Part shown: in pieces, positions 6,171 through 15,789 of the stretch
Position numbering within the stretch: position 1 is the first letter of the stretch
Layout: every line of letters begins with the position of its first letter
Origin: Vibrio sp.
Lineage (GTDB): Bacteria > Pseudomonadota > Gammaproteobacteria > Enterobacterales > Vibrionaceae
Assembly (NCBI GenBank): GCA_028131545.1
Contig: JAOICL010000001.1
Location: forward strand, 70,661 to 134,660
DNA: 64,000 bases
Direction of reading: 5' to 3'
Notes under the pieces: model-generated
What the model saw: only the letters and a program-made list of their open reading frames with translations
What the model was told of the DNA's origin: nothing
Databases searched by the model: none
Translations under genes and position numbers: made by a program

Positions 6171-8105
6171 ATGAGTATATTTGACCACTTTCAACAGCGT
6201 TATGAAGCTTCAAAACAAGAAGAGATGTCTCTACAGGATTTTCTGAGCTTATGTAAAGAAGATAAAAGTGCTTACGCCAATGCCGCCGAGCGCTTATTGA
6301 TGGCGATTGGTGAGCCTGAACTGATTGATACTGCACAAGACCCTCGATTAAGCCGAATTTTCTCTAACCGTATTATTTCACGTTATGAAACGTTCAAGGA
6401 TTTTTATGGTATGGAAGATGCGATTGAGCAAATCGTATCTTATCTCAAACATGCAGCGCAAGGATTAGAAGAAAGAAAACAAATTCTCTATTTACTTGGC
6501 CCTGTTGGTGGCGGTAAATCTTCTCTGGCTGAAAAGTTAAAAGCTCTCATGCAAAAGCTGCCTATCTACATTCTTTGTGCTAATGGTGAACGTAGCCCTG
6601 TCAACGATCATCCTTTTTGCCTTTTTGATGCCGATAAAGACGGTCAATTGTTAAATGATGAATATGACATTAGCCAACGCAACTTACGTTCGATCATGTC
6701 ACCTTGGGCAGCAAAAAGATTACATGAATTTGGCGGTGACATTACTAAATTTACGGTCGTTAAAGTGTGCCCTTCGATTCTTGACCAACTTGCCATTGCT
6801 AAAACAGAACCTGGTGATGAAAATAACCAAGATATCTCCTCTCTAGTCGGTAAAGTCGATATACGTCAATTAGAACACTTCTCTCAAGATGATCCTGATG
6901 CTTACAGTTACTCTGGTGCACTGTGCAAAGCAAACCAAGGTGTTATGGAGTTTGTGGAAATGTTCAAAGCGCCATTGAAAGTATTACACCCGCTGCTGAC
7001 CGCAACGCAAGAGGGTAACTTTAATGGTACCGAGGGGCTGTCTGCTATTCCATACGATGGTATGATTCTCGCGCACTCCAATGAATCAGAATGGCAAACA
7101 TTCCGTAACAACAAAAACAATGAAGCTTTCCTAGATCGTGTTTATATCGTCAAAGTACCTTATTGTTTACGCGTGTCAGAAGAGAAGAGAATTTACGAAA
7201 AGCTGCTTGAGAACTCTGAGTTATCAAAAGCACCTTGCTCGCCAAGTACGCTCGATATTCTTTCACAGTTCAGTATTCTATCTCGATTAAAAGAGCCAGA
7301 AAATTCATCTGTTTTCTCGAAAATGCGTGTCTATGATGGCGAAACATTAAAAGATACCGATCCAAAAGCGAAAAGCCATCAAGAATACCGAGATTATGCC
7401 GGTGTCGATGAAGGTATGAATGGGCTATCTACGCGTTTTTCTTTCAAGATTTTATCTCGAGTATTCAACTTTGACCAAACTGAAGTGGCCGCTAACCCTG
7501 TTCATTTATTTTATGTGCTAGAACAACAAATTGAGCGCGAGCAATTTCCTGCAGAAACCGCTGAAAAATACCTCGAGTATTTAAAAGGCTACCTTGTTCC
7601 TAAATATGTTGAATTTATTGGTAAAGAGATCCAAACAGCCTATTTAGAATCTTATTCTGAATACGGCCAGAATATCTTTGATCGTTATGTCACCTATGCT
7701 GATTTTTGGATTCAAGATCAAGAATATCGCGATCCTGAAACAGGCCAACTATTCGATCGTTCTGCTTTAAATAATGAATTAGAAAAGATCGAAAAAACCG
7801 CAGGTATCAGTAACCCGAAAGATTTCCGTAATGAAATTGTTAACTTCGTACTACGTGCACGAGCGAACAACCAAGGTAAAAATCCAACTTGGACTAGCTA
7901 TGAGAAACTTCGTACCGTTATTGAGAAGAAAATGTTCTCTAATACTGAAGAGCTACTCCCAGTCATTTCATTTAATGCTAAAACATCGTCAGACGACCAA
8001 CGTAAACATGACGACTTTGTTAATCGAATGATGGAAAAAGGCTATACAGAGAAACAAGTTAGATTGCTATCTGAATGGTACCTACGCGTTCGTAAGTCAT
8101 CTTAA
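6171..8105 (+). CDS. prkA: PrkA family serine protein kinase (YeaG)
   Basis: A 644-residue cytoplasmic protein nearly collinear with E. coli YeaG (644 aa). It has an N-terminal AAA-like ATPase domain with Walker A GPVGGGKSS at about 110-118, and a C-terminal PrkA domain with the conserved runs GVDEGMNGLSTRF, EYGQNIFDRYVTYADFWIQD and KKMFSNTEELLPVISF. YeaG is a stress and nitrogen-starvation kinase in enterics. Here it leads a three-gene plus-strand operon with yeaH and ycgB, the conserved trio. The start ATG follows AAAAGGAAGTACT. In E. coli these genes respond to RpoS; the long AT-rich upstream region shows no promoter I would assign with confidence. Confidence 0.95.
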   Translation: MSIFDHFQQRYEASKQEEMSLQDFLSLCKEDKSAYANAAERLLMAIGEPELIDTAQDPRLSRIFSNRIISRYETFKDFYGMEDAIEQIVSYLKHAAQGLEERKQILYLLGPVGGGKSSLAEKLKALMQKLPIYILCANGERSPVNDHPFCLFDADKDGQLLNDEYDISQRNLRSIMSPWAAKRLHEFGGDITKFTVVKVCPSILDQLAIAKTEPGDENNQDISSLVGKVDIRQLEHFSQDDPDAYSYSGALCKANQGVMEFVEMFKAPLKVLHPLLTATQEGNFNGTEGLSAIPYDGMILAHSNESEWQTFRNNKNNEAFLDRVYIVKVPYCLRVSEEKRIYEKLLENSELSKAPCSPSTLDILSQFSILSRLKEPENSSVFSKMRVYDGETLKDTDPKAKSHQEYRDYAGVDEGMNGLSTRFSFKILSRVFNFDQTEVAANPVHLFYVLEQQIEREQFPAETAEKYLEYLKGYLVPKYVEFIGKEIQTAYLESYSEYGQNIFDRYVTYADFWIQDQEYRDPETGQLFDRSALNNELEKIEKTAGISNPKDFRNEIVNFVLRARANNQGKNPTWTSYEKLRTVIEKKMFSNTEELLPVISFNAKTSSDDQRKHDDFVNRMMEKGYTEKQVRLLSEWYLRVRKSS

Positions 8106-8183
8106 TATAGATACGAGAGCCTATTTGTGAAGAAGAGAACCGTACTCTTCTTCACTGATTCGTACAATTTAAGGATGTAGAAT

Positions 8184-9461
8184 ATGACGCAATTTATTGA
8201 TAGACGACTTAATGGAAAGAATAAAAGCGCAGTTAATCGACAGCGCTTTATTCGTCGTCACAAAGAAAAGATCAAAGAATCGGTCACTGATGCCATCAAT
8301 CGACGATCCATTACTGATACTGAAACTGGCGAAAGTATTACCATACCGAAAAAGGATCTTAGTGAACCTGTTTTTCACCATGGCAGTGGTGGTAGTAGAG
8401 AAAGAGTTCATCCTGGTAATGATCAATTCGTGCGTGGCGATAAGGTCGAGCGACCAAAGGGTGGTGGTTCGGGCGGTGGCGCCGGTGAAGGCGATGCCAG
8501 TGATGATGGTGAAGGCCAAGACGACTTTGTATTTCAGATCTCAAAAGATGAATACTTAGATATTTTATTCGAAGATCTTGAGCTTCCTAACCTTCAAAAG
8601 AATGAAGTTGATAAAATTACTGAATGGAAAACGCATCGAGCAGGTTATCAATCAGCAGGCGTTCCGTCGAATATCGCTATAGTAAAATCCCTACAACAAT
8701 CACTAGCCAGAAGAATGGCGATGACAGCAGGCAAGAAGCGCCTGTTGAGTGAGCTGGAAGCTGAACTGGATCGTATCGAGCAAGATAAGAACAAAACCCC
8801 AGAAGAAACGGAAACAGAAAAATTACAAGCTGAGATCGCTGCACTTCGTAAGAAGATCGATAAGGTACCCTTTATCGATACGTTTGATCTGAGATTTAAA
8901 AACTATGAAAAGCAGCCTATTCCATCCAGTCAAGCGGTTATGTTTTGTCTTATGGATGTATCCGGATCAATGGATCAAGCGACTAAAGATATCGCAAAGC
9001 GCTTCTATCTTCTGTTGTACTTATTTTTAACACGTAAGTATGAAAACGTCGAAGTCGTTTTCATAAGACATCATACTCAGGCAAAAGAAGTCTCTGAACA
9101 TGACTTTTTCTATTCTCAAGAAACTGGCGGAACCATCGTATCCAGTGCTTTAAAGTTGATGAACGATATCGTTCAAGAGCGCTACCCTGAAAACCAATGG
9201 AATATATACGCTGCTCAAGCGTCTGACGGTGACAACTGGGCTGATGATTCACCTCGCTGTCGTGAAATGTTGACCAAGGATCTGTTGAAAGTATGTCGCT
9301 ACTATTCTTATATCGAAATTACTAAACGATCTCATCAAACATTGTGGCATGAGTATGAAAAATTAGACGCTGAATACACCAATTTTGCTATGAAAAATAT
9401 TCGTAGCGTAGATGATATTTTCCCAGTATTCCGCGAGCTATTCCAAAAAGAATCAGCCTAA
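8184..9461 (+). CDS. yeaH: UPF0229 family protein YeaH
   Basis: A 425-residue cytoplasmic protein of the UPF0229/YeaH family. It has an Arg/Lys-rich N terminus ([11 protein letters not shown]), a Gly/Asp-rich flexible linker at about 92-112, a charged helix at about 185-230 and a von Willebrand A-like domain whose metal site reads MDVSGSMD near residue 258. The molecular role is unknown; the family travels with prkA and ycgB, and genetic work in enterics links it to starvation and stress responses. The start follows TTTAAGGATGTAGAAT with an AAGGA motif. It lies 78 bp after prkA and 15 bp before ycgB, consistent with one transcript. Confidence 0.93.
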   Translation: MTQFIDRRLNGKNKSAVNRQRFIRRHKEKIKESVTDAINRRSITDTETGESITIPKKDLSEPVFHHGSGGSRERVHPGNDQFVRGDKVERPKGGGSGGGAGEGDASDDGEGQDDFVFQISKDEYLDILFEDLELPNLQKNEVDKITEWKTHRAGYQSAGVPSNIAIVKSLQQSLARRMAMTAGKKRLLSELEAELDRIEQDKNKTPEETETEKLQAEIAALRKKIDKVPFIDTFDLRFKNYEKQPIPSSQAVMFCLMDVSGSMDQATKDIAKRFYLLLYLFLTRKYENVEVVFIRHHTQAKEVSEHDFFYSQETGGTIVSSALKLMNDIVQERYPENQWNIYAAQASDGDNWADDSPRCREMLTKDLLKVCRYYSYIEITKRSHQTLWHEYEKLDAEYTNFAMKNIRSVDDIFPVFRELFQKESA

Positions 9462-9476
9462 AGAGAGGGTCAATTA

Positions 9477-11012
9477 ATGACGGAAGTAAAAGATAAAACC
9501 AAGGTAAATCGCTTACCAGATGGCCCCGATTGGACCTTCTCTCTTCTTGAGCGTTACCACAAAGAAATTAAGAAAGTTGCAGAACATTACAAGCTAGATA
9601 CCTACCCGAATCAAATTGAAGTGATTACATCAGAACAAATGATGGATGCTTACTCGAGTATTGGTATGCCTATTAATTATAACCATTGGTCATTTGGAAA
9701 AAAATTCATCCAAACAGAGCAAGGTTATAAGCATGGTCAAATGGGTCTAGCCTATGAAATAGTGATTAACTCTGACCCCTGTATTTCTTATTTAATGGAG
9801 GAAAATTCCATTACCATGCAAGCGTTAGTGATTGCGCATGCTTGTTATGGACATAATTCCTTCTTTAAAGGAAACTATTTATTTCAAGCTTGGACTGATG
9901 CGAGTTCTATTATTGATTATATGCTTTTTGCCAAAAAGTATATTGCCGATTGCGAAGAAAAATACGGGATTAAAGAAGTTGAAGAAACTTTGGATTCTTG
10001 TCATGCACTCATGAATTATGGCGTTGATCGCTACCAACGCCCTGAAAAGATATCCATTGCTGAAGAAAAAATTAAACAAGATGAGCGTGCCGCTTATTTG
10101 CAATCTCAAGTTAATGATTTATGGCGAACGTTACCGAAATGTGAAAAGAAACACCAGCAAGATGAAATACATTTCCCAAGTGAGCCACAGGAGAATTTAC
10201 TCTACTTTATCGAAAAAAATGCTCCCCTTCTGGAACCTTGGCAACGTGAGTTAGTCCGTATTGTGAGAAAAATTAGTCAATACTTCTACCCTCAAAAACA
10301 AACTCAAGTGATGAATGAAGGTTGGGCAACCTTTTGGCACTATACCATTTTGAATCACATGTACGATGAAGGGATTGTAACCGAAAGGTTCATCCTAGAA
10401 TTCTTGCATAGCCATACAGGTGTGGTCGCACAGCCTCCTTATAACAGCCAATTTTATTCAGGTATTAACCCTTACGCTCTTGGCTTTGCTATGTTCAAAG
10501 ACATCAAAAGAATCTGTGAACATCCAACAGAAGAAGATAAGGAATGGTTCCCTGACATTGCTGGTTCGGATTGGCTTGAAACTCTTCATTTTGCTATGCA
10601 TAACTTCAAAGATGAAAGTTTTATCAGTCAATATTTGTCCCCGACTTTGATCCGAGAATTCAAACTGTTTTCGATACTGGATGACTCCAAACGTGACCAT
10701 ATCGAAATCAGCGCCATTCACGATGAAATGGGGTATAGAGAAGTACGTGAAAAGCTTGCAGCACAATATAATCTAAGTAATCTTGAACCAAATATTCAAG
10801 CGTATAATGTTGATATCCGAGGTGACCGCTCACTTACTTTGCAGTATGTTCCTCACAATGATATTCCATTAGATTCAAGTTGCAGCGAAGTGTTGAAACA
10901 CTTACATCGACTTTGGGGCTTTGATGTAATTTTAGAGCAAAAGAACGACGATGGAACACGCAATATTCTCTGCCGCTGCCCTGATAAACCGGATTTAGCA
11001 AGTCACATTTAA
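9477..11012 (+). CDS. ycgB: SpoVR family protein YcgB
   Basis: A 511-residue SpoVR family protein, the usual length for YcgB. Recognisable stretches are PDWTFSLLERYH, the YPNQIEVITSEQMMDAYSSIGMP region, HACYGHNSFFKGNYLF, and MNEGWATFWHYTILNHMYDEG. The His/Glu content of the last two resembles a zinc-peptidase-like core, but no activity is established. In Bacillus the homologue affects spore cortex; in proteobacteria it co-occurs with prkA and yeaH. The start follows GAGAGGGTCAATT, 15 bp after yeaH. It is the last gene of the operon and is followed by an inverted repeat at 11008-11030 and a strong terminator. Confidence 0.95.
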   Translation: MTEVKDKTKVNRLPDGPDWTFSLLERYHKEIKKVAEHYKLDTYPNQIEVITSEQMMDAYSSIGMPINYNHWSFGKKFIQTEQGYKHGQMGLAYEIVINSDPCISYLMEENSITMQALVIAHACYGHNSFFKGNYLFQAWTDASSIIDYMLFAKKYIADCEEKYGIKEVEETLDSCHALMNYGVDRYQRPEKISIAEEKIKQDERAAYLQSQVNDLWRTLPKCEKKHQQDEIHFPSEPQENLLYFIEKNAPLLEPWQRELVRIVRKISQYFYPQKQTQVMNEGWATFWHYTILNHMYDEGIVTERFILEFLHSHTGVVAQPPYNSQFYSGINPYALGFAMFKDIKRICEHPTEEDKEWFPDIAGSDWLETLHFAMHNFKDESFISQYLSPTLIREFKLFSILDDSKRDHIEISAIHDEMGYREVREKLAAQYNLSNLEPNIQAYNVDIRGDRSLTLQYVPHNDIPLDSSCSEVLKHLHRLWGFDVILEQKNDDGTRNILCRCPDKPDLASHI

Positions 11013-11052
11013 TTACATTCATCAATGTAATTACTTTCTGTCGCACAACAAA

Positions 11053-11106
11053 AAACCGACCTTTTATGCTTCTATATTCAATAGACATAAAAGGTCGGTT
11101 TATTTT
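11053..11106. terminator. Bidirectional terminator between ycgB and the nap cluster
   Basis: AAACCGACCTTTTATG (11053-11068) is the exact complement of CATAAAAGGTCGGTTT (11086-11101), a perfect 16-bp stem with a 17-base loop, followed by TATTTTTATC on the plus strand and an oligo-T on the minus strand. It serves the converging ycgB and nap transcripts. Confidence 0.9.
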
Positions 11107-11129
11107 TATCAAGTGCTTAAAGTGTTAAT

Positions 11130-11264
11130 CTATTTTTCTTTGTCTGGCCCTAGTGACAATAACCACATACCAACAACTGCAACACCTAAAAACCCTGTAA
11201 TGACAATGACTGGCATCGCGCTATACCCTAGAACGTGCCATATTATTGATTCTAACGTACTCAT
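11130..11264 (-). CDS. Small single-span membrane protein, TIGR02808-type, nap-associated
   Basis: A 44-codon gene: it begins MSTLESIIWHVLGYSAMP, continues with a hydrophobic stretch rich in Val, Ile and Gly (about residues 18-37) and ends LGPDKEK. The start is supported by GATAAGAGGAAGCTAA, an excellent Shine-Dalgarno sequence. I recognise it as the TIGR02808 family of about 45-residue, one-helix proteins known next to nap genes in Vibrio and Photobacterium. Its function is unknown. It starts 14 bp after napC ends and is the last gene of the nap operon, just before a strong terminator. A structural or assembly role with NapC in the inner membrane is plausible but only inferred from position. 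Confidence 0.85.
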   Translation of the reverse strand: MSTLESIIWHVLGYSAMPVIVITGFLGVAVVGMWLLSLGPDKEK

Positions 11265-11278
11265 TTAGCTTCCTCTTA

Positions 11279-11857
11279 TCAATGCCAACCTTCAACGCCG
11301 TGCATGTCAGGTAATTTGTGCGCAATCCCTTTATGGCAATCGACACAAGTCTTTTCACCCTCAGCTAATGCTGTTGAGTGAAGTTTAGAACTACGAGGTC
11401 CTTGCTCTGAAAAGTCCATATATTCAAATTCATGGCAATTACGGCACTCTAATGAATCATTTTTCTTCAATCTTGACCATTCACGCTCCGCCAGATGGCG
11501 TCTTCTCTCTTGAAATTTCTCCGGTGTATCAATTGTTTTCATTACAAAGTGCGCAAACAGTTCCTTCGATGCTTGTACTTTTCTAACAATTTTATCCGTC
11601 CATTCATGGGGAACATGACAATCAGAACAAATTGCCCGAACCCCCGAGCGGTTAGAATAATGGATAGTTTCTTGAATTTCAGCAACGATTGGCGCATGAC
11701 ATTGTGAACAAAACTCTTCCGAGTTTGTTGCTTCCATCCCTGTATTAAACGCCCCCCAGAAAATCAAACCACCAGAGAAACCCATAAACAACACGATACC
11801 AACGGATGCCTTACTTGGGCGAGTTAATCGAGCCCAAAATGATTTAAGCCATTTCAT
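11279..11857 (-). CDS. napC: Tetrahaem cytochrome c NapC
   Basis: A 192-residue NapC/NirT family quinol dehydrogenase. An N-terminal membrane anchor (about 19-38) is followed by a periplasmic domain with four CXXCH haem sites at about residues 50, 77, 138 and 171 (CSQCH, CSDCH, CRNCH, CVDCH). It passes electrons from menaquinol or ubiquinol to NapB and NapA. Length fits the family. The start follows TTGAGGTGAAAC. It lies 12 bp after napB. There is no napGH here, so NapC is the only visible quinol-oxidising link. Confidence 0.96.
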   Translation of the reverse strand: MKWLKSFWARLTRPSKASVGIVLFMGFSGGLIFWGAFNTGMEATNSEEFCSQCHAPIVAEIQETIHYSNRSGVRAICSDCHVPHEWTDKIVRKVQASKELFAHFVMKTIDTPEKFQERRRHLAEREWSRLKKNDSLECRNCHEFEYMDFSEQGPRSSKLHSTALAEGEKTCVDCHKGIAHKLPDMHGVEGWH

Positions 11858-11869
11858 GTTTCACCTCAA

Positions 11870-12328
11870 TTATTTTTGTAGTGATTCAACACTTTCAAAG
11901 TTATTTTCAACCAATGGCTTAGCATTTGCTTGAGGTACATGACATTGCAAACAAAAATAACGGCGTGGTGATACATCAGCAAGCACCGCATCATCACGGT
12001 TAACATAGTGAGTGACACTAATTTTGGTTGCATTCATTTCTTTTGCATTTTTCCAGCTATGGCACGCTAAACACTTATTTGCATTACCAGAGGTCTCATA
12101 TCCACGGATAGAATGTGGAATAAGAGGTGGCTGATAGACATAAGAACTATCAACTATCTGATCCTTTGGAAACTTTTTAAAAGAGTCCGCTGGGCGTGTA
12201 TCTTCAAGTTCAGTGACACCTCGAAGTGATTCAACACCACCAATACCACCAGCATTGTCCAGTTCAGCATGCGCTATTCCAAACAGCAAAGTCACGACAG
12301 TGGCAACACCTACAATGATTCGTTTCAT
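11870..12328 (-). CDS. napB: Periplasmic dihaem cytochrome c NapB
   Basis: A 152-residue small subunit of periplasmic nitrate reductase. After a signal peptide (to about AHA) come the conserved PPLIPHSI segment and two CXXCH sites, CLACH near residue 86 and CLQCH near 126. It relays electrons from NapC to NapA. I choose the second in-frame ATG: the frame also has an ATG two codons earlier, but that one directly abuts the GAGGAG Shine-Dalgarno motif, whereas the ATG at 12328 sits six bases from it. It follows napA by 13 bp. Confidence 0.95.
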   Translation of the reverse strand: MKRIIVGVATVVTLLFGIAHAELDNAGGIGGVESLRGVTELEDTRPADSFKKFPKDQIVDSSYVYQPPLIPHSIRGYETSGNANKCLACHSWKNAKEMNATKISVTHYVNRDDAVLADVSPRRYFCLQCHVPQANAKPLVENNFESVESLQK

Positions 12329-12341
12329 TTTCATCTCCTCA

Positions 12342-14831
12342 TTACACTACTTTCGTGATTTTAACTGGACATTTTTTATAGTCAGTCTGTTTTGATAATG
12401 GATCCGTCGCATCCAGAATCAACTTATTAATCAAAATCCGTGCATCAAAGAAAGGAACAAATACTAACCCTTCCGGTGGACGATTTCGACCGCGAGTCTC
12501 GACGCGCACACGAACTTCACCCCGTTTATTTGATATGAGAACTTCTTCTCCTCTACGCAAATTACGTTTTTTAGCATCCGCTGGGTGTATGTAGCACAAT
12601 GCATCAGGAACGGCTTTGTATAATTCAGGGACACGACGAGTCATCGTCCCTGTATGCCAATGCTCTAAAACTCGGCCTGTACACAACCACATATCAAATT
12701 CACTATCTGGTGATTCAGGTGGAGCTTCATAAGGTGCAGAGATAATCAATGCTTTACCATCTGGTTTTCCATAGAAATCCCAATCACTACCGGCTTTAGC
12801 ATAAGGATCTGATCCCTCTTTATAACGCCATTTAGTTTCGACACCATCCACAACTGGCCAACGTAACCCACGTTCTGCGTGATAACGGTCATAAGGCGCT
12901 AAATCATGTCCATGTCCACGTCCGAATATTGCATATTCTTCAAATAATCCCTTTTGAACATAGAATCCAGCCGCTTTAGCATCGTCATTGAGTTCTTTTG
13001 CTTCATCAAGTTTATATTGATTCACTTGTCCATTTTCAAATAAAACGTCGTACATCGTTTTACCACGGTATTCTGGCTTTTGTGCTAAGAGCTCTTCCGT
13101 CCACACCTCTTCGACTTTGAAGCGTTTAGAAAACTCCATGATTTGCCATAAATCAGACTTCGCTTCGCCCACAGTTTCGACCTGTTGATACCAAACCTGC
13201 GTTCGACGTTCAGCATTCCCATAAGCTCCTTCTTTCTCAATCCACATAGCAGTAGGAAGGATTAAATCAGAGGCTTGAGCTGTCGCTGTTGGGTAAGGGT
13301 CTGAACACACCACGAAATTATCTGGATTACGGTAACCTGGTAAGCGCTCTCCATTGATGTTTGGACCCGCTTGCATGTTGTTATTACACATGACCCAATA
13401 GGCATTAAGTTTGCCGTCTTTAAGCATACGATCTTGTAATACAGCATGATAACCAACCTTCGCTGGAATGGTTCCTGTTGGTAGTTTCCATACTTTTTCA
13501 GAGTAAGCACGATGTTTTGGATTAGTCACGACCATATCAGCAGGTAATCGGTGAGCAAATGTACCCACTTCACGAGCAGTACCACATGCTGACGGCTGCC
13601 CTGTCAATGAGAAAGGACTGTTACCTGGTGTTGAAATCTTACCTGTCAATAAATGGAGGTTATAAACCAAGCTGTTCATCCACACACCACGAGTATGTTG
13701 ATTCATACCCATCGTCCATAGTGACATCACTTTCGTGTCTGGATCAGCGTACTGTTTTGCCAATGTAATCAATTTATCAACAGATAGACCTGATATTTCA
13801 GAGGCTTTTTCAGCAGTATATAACGCAACGGACTGCTTATATTCTTCGAATGAAATTGAAGACATCTTTCCGGAATTCGCTCTCTTAGCTTTCTTCTGTA
13901 AAGGGTCTTCATCTCGTAAACCGTAGCCGATATCAGTATCAGCTTGCATGAAATTGGTGTGTTTTTTAACAAAGTCCCAATTAACTGCATCATTTTGAAT
14001 AATGTAATTAGCGATGAAATTCGCGATAGCTAAGTCACTCTGCGGCTCAAAGATATAGCCTTCATCAGCTAACTCAAATGAACGATGATAATAAGTAGAG
14101 AGGACATTAACCTTAACATGAGGGTGACTTAAACGGCGGTCGGTTATTCGAGTCCATAAGATAGGGTGCATTTCGGCCATATTTGACCCCCAAAGAACAA
14201 AAGCATCGGCATGTTCAAAGTCATCGTAACAACCCATCGGTTCGTCAATGCCGAATGTACGCATGAAAGCACCAACAGCAGAAGCCATACAATGGCGTGC
14301 ATTTGGATCAAGATTGTTGCTACGAAAGCCTGCTTTCATCATTTTAACGGCGGCATACCCTTCCATCACGGTCCATTGGCCTGAACCAAACATACCAACA
14401 CTTTCTGGTCCTTTTTCTTTCAGCGTTTTTTTCCACTTCTCAGCCATGATATCAAAGGCTTCATCCCATGAAACTGGTTCAAAATCCCCATCTTTATCAT
14501 AGACACCGTTTTTCTTACGAAGTAATGGTGTCGTTAGGCGATCTTTACCGTACATAATTTTAGATAAAAAGTACCCTTTAATGCAGTTTAGCCCTTTATT
14601 AACCGGAGCTTTAGGGTCACCTTGAGTCGCAACAACCTTACCGTTTTTTGTTCCCACAAGTACTGAACACCCTGTACCACAGAAACGACACGGTGCTTTG
14701 TCCCAGTTTATTTTGCTTTGCTCTGTACTAGTAATTAAGTTTGTTGCCGATGCTGGTAAAGTAATACCCGCAATAGCTGCAGCAGACGCTGCTGCATTAG
14801 CCTTAACAAATGCACGTCTTGATAATTTCAT
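12342..14831 (-). CDS. napA: Periplasmic nitrate reductase catalytic subunit NapA
   Basis: An 829-residue molybdoenzyme reducing nitrate to nitrite in the periplasm. It has a Tat signal with SRRAFVK and an ASA cleavage region, a [4Fe-4S] site formed by Cys48, Cys51, Cys55 and Cys83, and a molybdenum-ligand Cys at about 181 in ARHCMASAV. The rest matches the bis-MGD fold ([46 protein letters not shown]). The length equals the E. coli protein within one residue. It lies 28 bp after napD, whose product is the Tat-signal chaperone. No missing cofactor ligand was seen. Confidence 0.97.
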   Translation of the reverse strand: MKLSRRAFVKANAAASAAAIAGITLPASATNLITSTEQSKINWDKAPCRFCGTGCSVLVGTKNGKVVATQGDPKAPVNKGLNCIKGYFLSKIMYGKDRLTTPLLRKKNGVYDKDGDFEPVSWDEAFDIMAEKWKKTLKEKGPESVGMFGSGQWTVMEGYAAVKMMKAGFRSNNLDPNARHCMASAVGAFMRTFGIDEPMGCYDDFEHADAFVLWGSNMAEMHPILWTRITDRRLSHPHVKVNVLSTYYHRSFELADEGYIFEPQSDLAIANFIANYIIQNDAVNWDFVKKHTNFMQADTDIGYGLRDEDPLQKKAKRANSGKMSSISFEEYKQSVALYTAEKASEISGLSVDKLITLAKQYADPDTKVMSLWTMGMNQHTRGVWMNSLVYNLHLLTGKISTPGNSPFSLTGQPSACGTAREVGTFAHRLPADMVVTNPKHRAYSEKVWKLPTGTIPAKVGYHAVLQDRMLKDGKLNAYWVMCNNNMQAGPNINGERLPGYRNPDNFVVCSDPYPTATAQASDLILPTAMWIEKEGAYGNAERRTQVWYQQVETVGEAKSDLWQIMEFSKRFKVEEVWTEELLAQKPEYRGKTMYDVLFENGQVNQYKLDEAKELNDDAKAAGFYVQKGLFEEYAIFGRGHGHDLAPYDRYHAERGLRWPVVDGVETKWRYKEGSDPYAKAGSDWDFYGKPDGKALIISAPYEAPPESPDSEFDMWLCTGRVLEHWHTGTMTRRVPELYKAVPDALCYIHPADAKKRNLRRGEEVLISNKRGEVRVRVETRGRNRPPEGLVFVPFFDARILINKLILDATDPLSKQTDYKKCPVKITKVV

Positions 14832-14859
14832 AAATCACCTTGTAGGGTTTACTGGGGAA

Positions 14860-15150
14860 CTATAGTTCGGTATATAAATCGTCTTCAATCTGGTGATAAA
14901 CCAGAACACAGCTCAATACATCGGGTATATTGCAAATATCTTCTATCTGTTCTGTTACTTTTTTTTCAGAGACGGTTTCCAATACAACAACCATTTTCCC
15001 CTCTGGACTCGTACCATATACTTCAGTATGTGGTATAGCATTAATGCGTTCTTTGATTTCAAACAAAGAAGATGGATTTACATGAACAATCACACTCGAT
15101 ATATGTGTTTCATTCGTATTGCTGTCAGGTTGCTGGATCTTTACGCTCAT
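14860..15150 (-). CDS. napD: NapD, chaperone for NapA Tat signal
   Basis: A 96-residue NapD family protein. The ferredoxin-like fold is suggested by the ISSVIVHVNPSSL strand, the helix FEIKERINAIPHTEVYG, GKMVVVLETVSEKKVTEQIEDICNIPDVLSCVLVYHQIED. NapD binds the NapA twin-arginine signal and holds it until cofactor loading is complete. It is somewhat longer at both ends than E. coli NapD (87 aa). It lies between napF and napA in the usual order. Confidence 0.93.
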   Translation of the reverse strand: MSVKIQQPDSNTNETHISSVIVHVNPSSLFEIKERINAIPHTEVYGTSPEGKMVVVLETVSEKKVTEQIEDICNIPDVLSCVLVYHQIEDDLYTEL

Positions 15151-15174
15151 GTTATGCCCTAATTTACAGTTTAT

Positions 15175-15660
15175 TTAAGTTTTCTTACTTGCGTTAATTT
15201 CTATGGCATTGACGGGACATATTCGGTAGCAAGCACCACAACCAGTGCAGTCCATTTCATTAATAAATGGCTGTGCGACTTTCCCAACCTTCAAAGTAAA
15301 TTGTATTGCCATGGGTTCACATTCTTCACCACAGGTACGGCACTCAACATCATTTAATGCAATACAAGTTTCCTGAATAACGGCTTTTCTCTGCCACGGT
15401 TCTTCATTTTTCGCTTCAAAAATAGGCTCTGGACAATGTGAGGCACAGTCATAACAGAAAGTACATTCTCCTAGATTAAAGTCTACTGAAGGGTAACCAC
15501 CATCACCCTTTGTGATAATGCCTTCAGGGCAATGTGAAAGACATTTCCCACACTGCGTACAATCCAAATGAAAAGTGGATTGATTCTTTATCCAAGGCAA
15601 TGATTTTTCTTTTATGTCAGACTTTTTTTGAAGCATCCATCGACGTTTATTTAAATCCAC
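15175..15660 (-). CDS. napF: Ferredoxin-type protein NapF
   Basis: A cytoplasmic iron-sulphur protein with three CX2CX2CX3C motifs (CTQCGKC, CTFCYDC, CTGCGAC) plus a further CRTCGEECEP cluster-like group, as in E. coli NapF. It is thought to help mature or supply electrons to NapA. The start is uncertain. The frame is open to an ATG at 15714, but that start lies 18 bp after the kdsB terminator, leaving no room for a promoter, and a good promoter sits inside that extension. I therefore prefer the GTG at 15660, which gives a protein opening MDLNKRRW, similar to the MKIDASRR opening of E. coli NapF. No start has a good Shine-Dalgarno sequence. Confidence 0.85.
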   Translation of the reverse strand: MDLNKRRWMLQKKSDIKEKSLPWIKNQSTFHLDCTQCGKCLSHCPEGIITKGDGGYPSVDFNLGECTFCYDCASHCPEPIFEAKNEEPWQRKAVIQETCIALNDVECRTCGEECEPMAIQFTLKVGKVAQPFINEMDCTGCGACYRICPVNAIEINASKKT

Positions 15661-15691
15661 AGTAATATTAAGTTTATTTAAGTTACACATA

Positions 15692-15719
15692 ATCATAGTG
15701 AATAAAAATAGCATTACAA
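15692..15719 (-). promoter_or_regulatory. Candidate nap operon promoter
   Basis: On the minus strand TTGTAA (15719-15714), a 16-bp spacer and TATGAT (15697-15692) form a good sigma-70-type promoter. It lies directly after the kdsB terminator and would start transcription near 15685. I did not find a clear FNR box or NarP heptamer pair beside it, so regulation by oxygen or nitrate is not shown here. Confidence 0.45.
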
Positions 15720-15732
15720 ATATTATGGAAAT

Positions 15733-15760
15733 AAAAAAACCCGATACTAAAGTATCGGGC
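15733..15760 (-). terminator. Rho-independent terminator after kdsB
   Basis: On the minus strand CCCGATACT, two bases and AGTATCGGG form a perfect 9-bp stem followed by seven T. It closes the msbA-lpxK-ycaR-kdsB transcript before napF. Confidence 0.9.
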
Positions 15761-15789
15761 TTGAGGGGTAAGCATTTGATTTCAGATAA

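Noticed and set aside
8169..8519. Minus-strand open frame of 116 codons inside yeaH
   Set aside because: Antisense to the Gly-rich part of yeaH; Thr/Ile-rich composition without a start signal.
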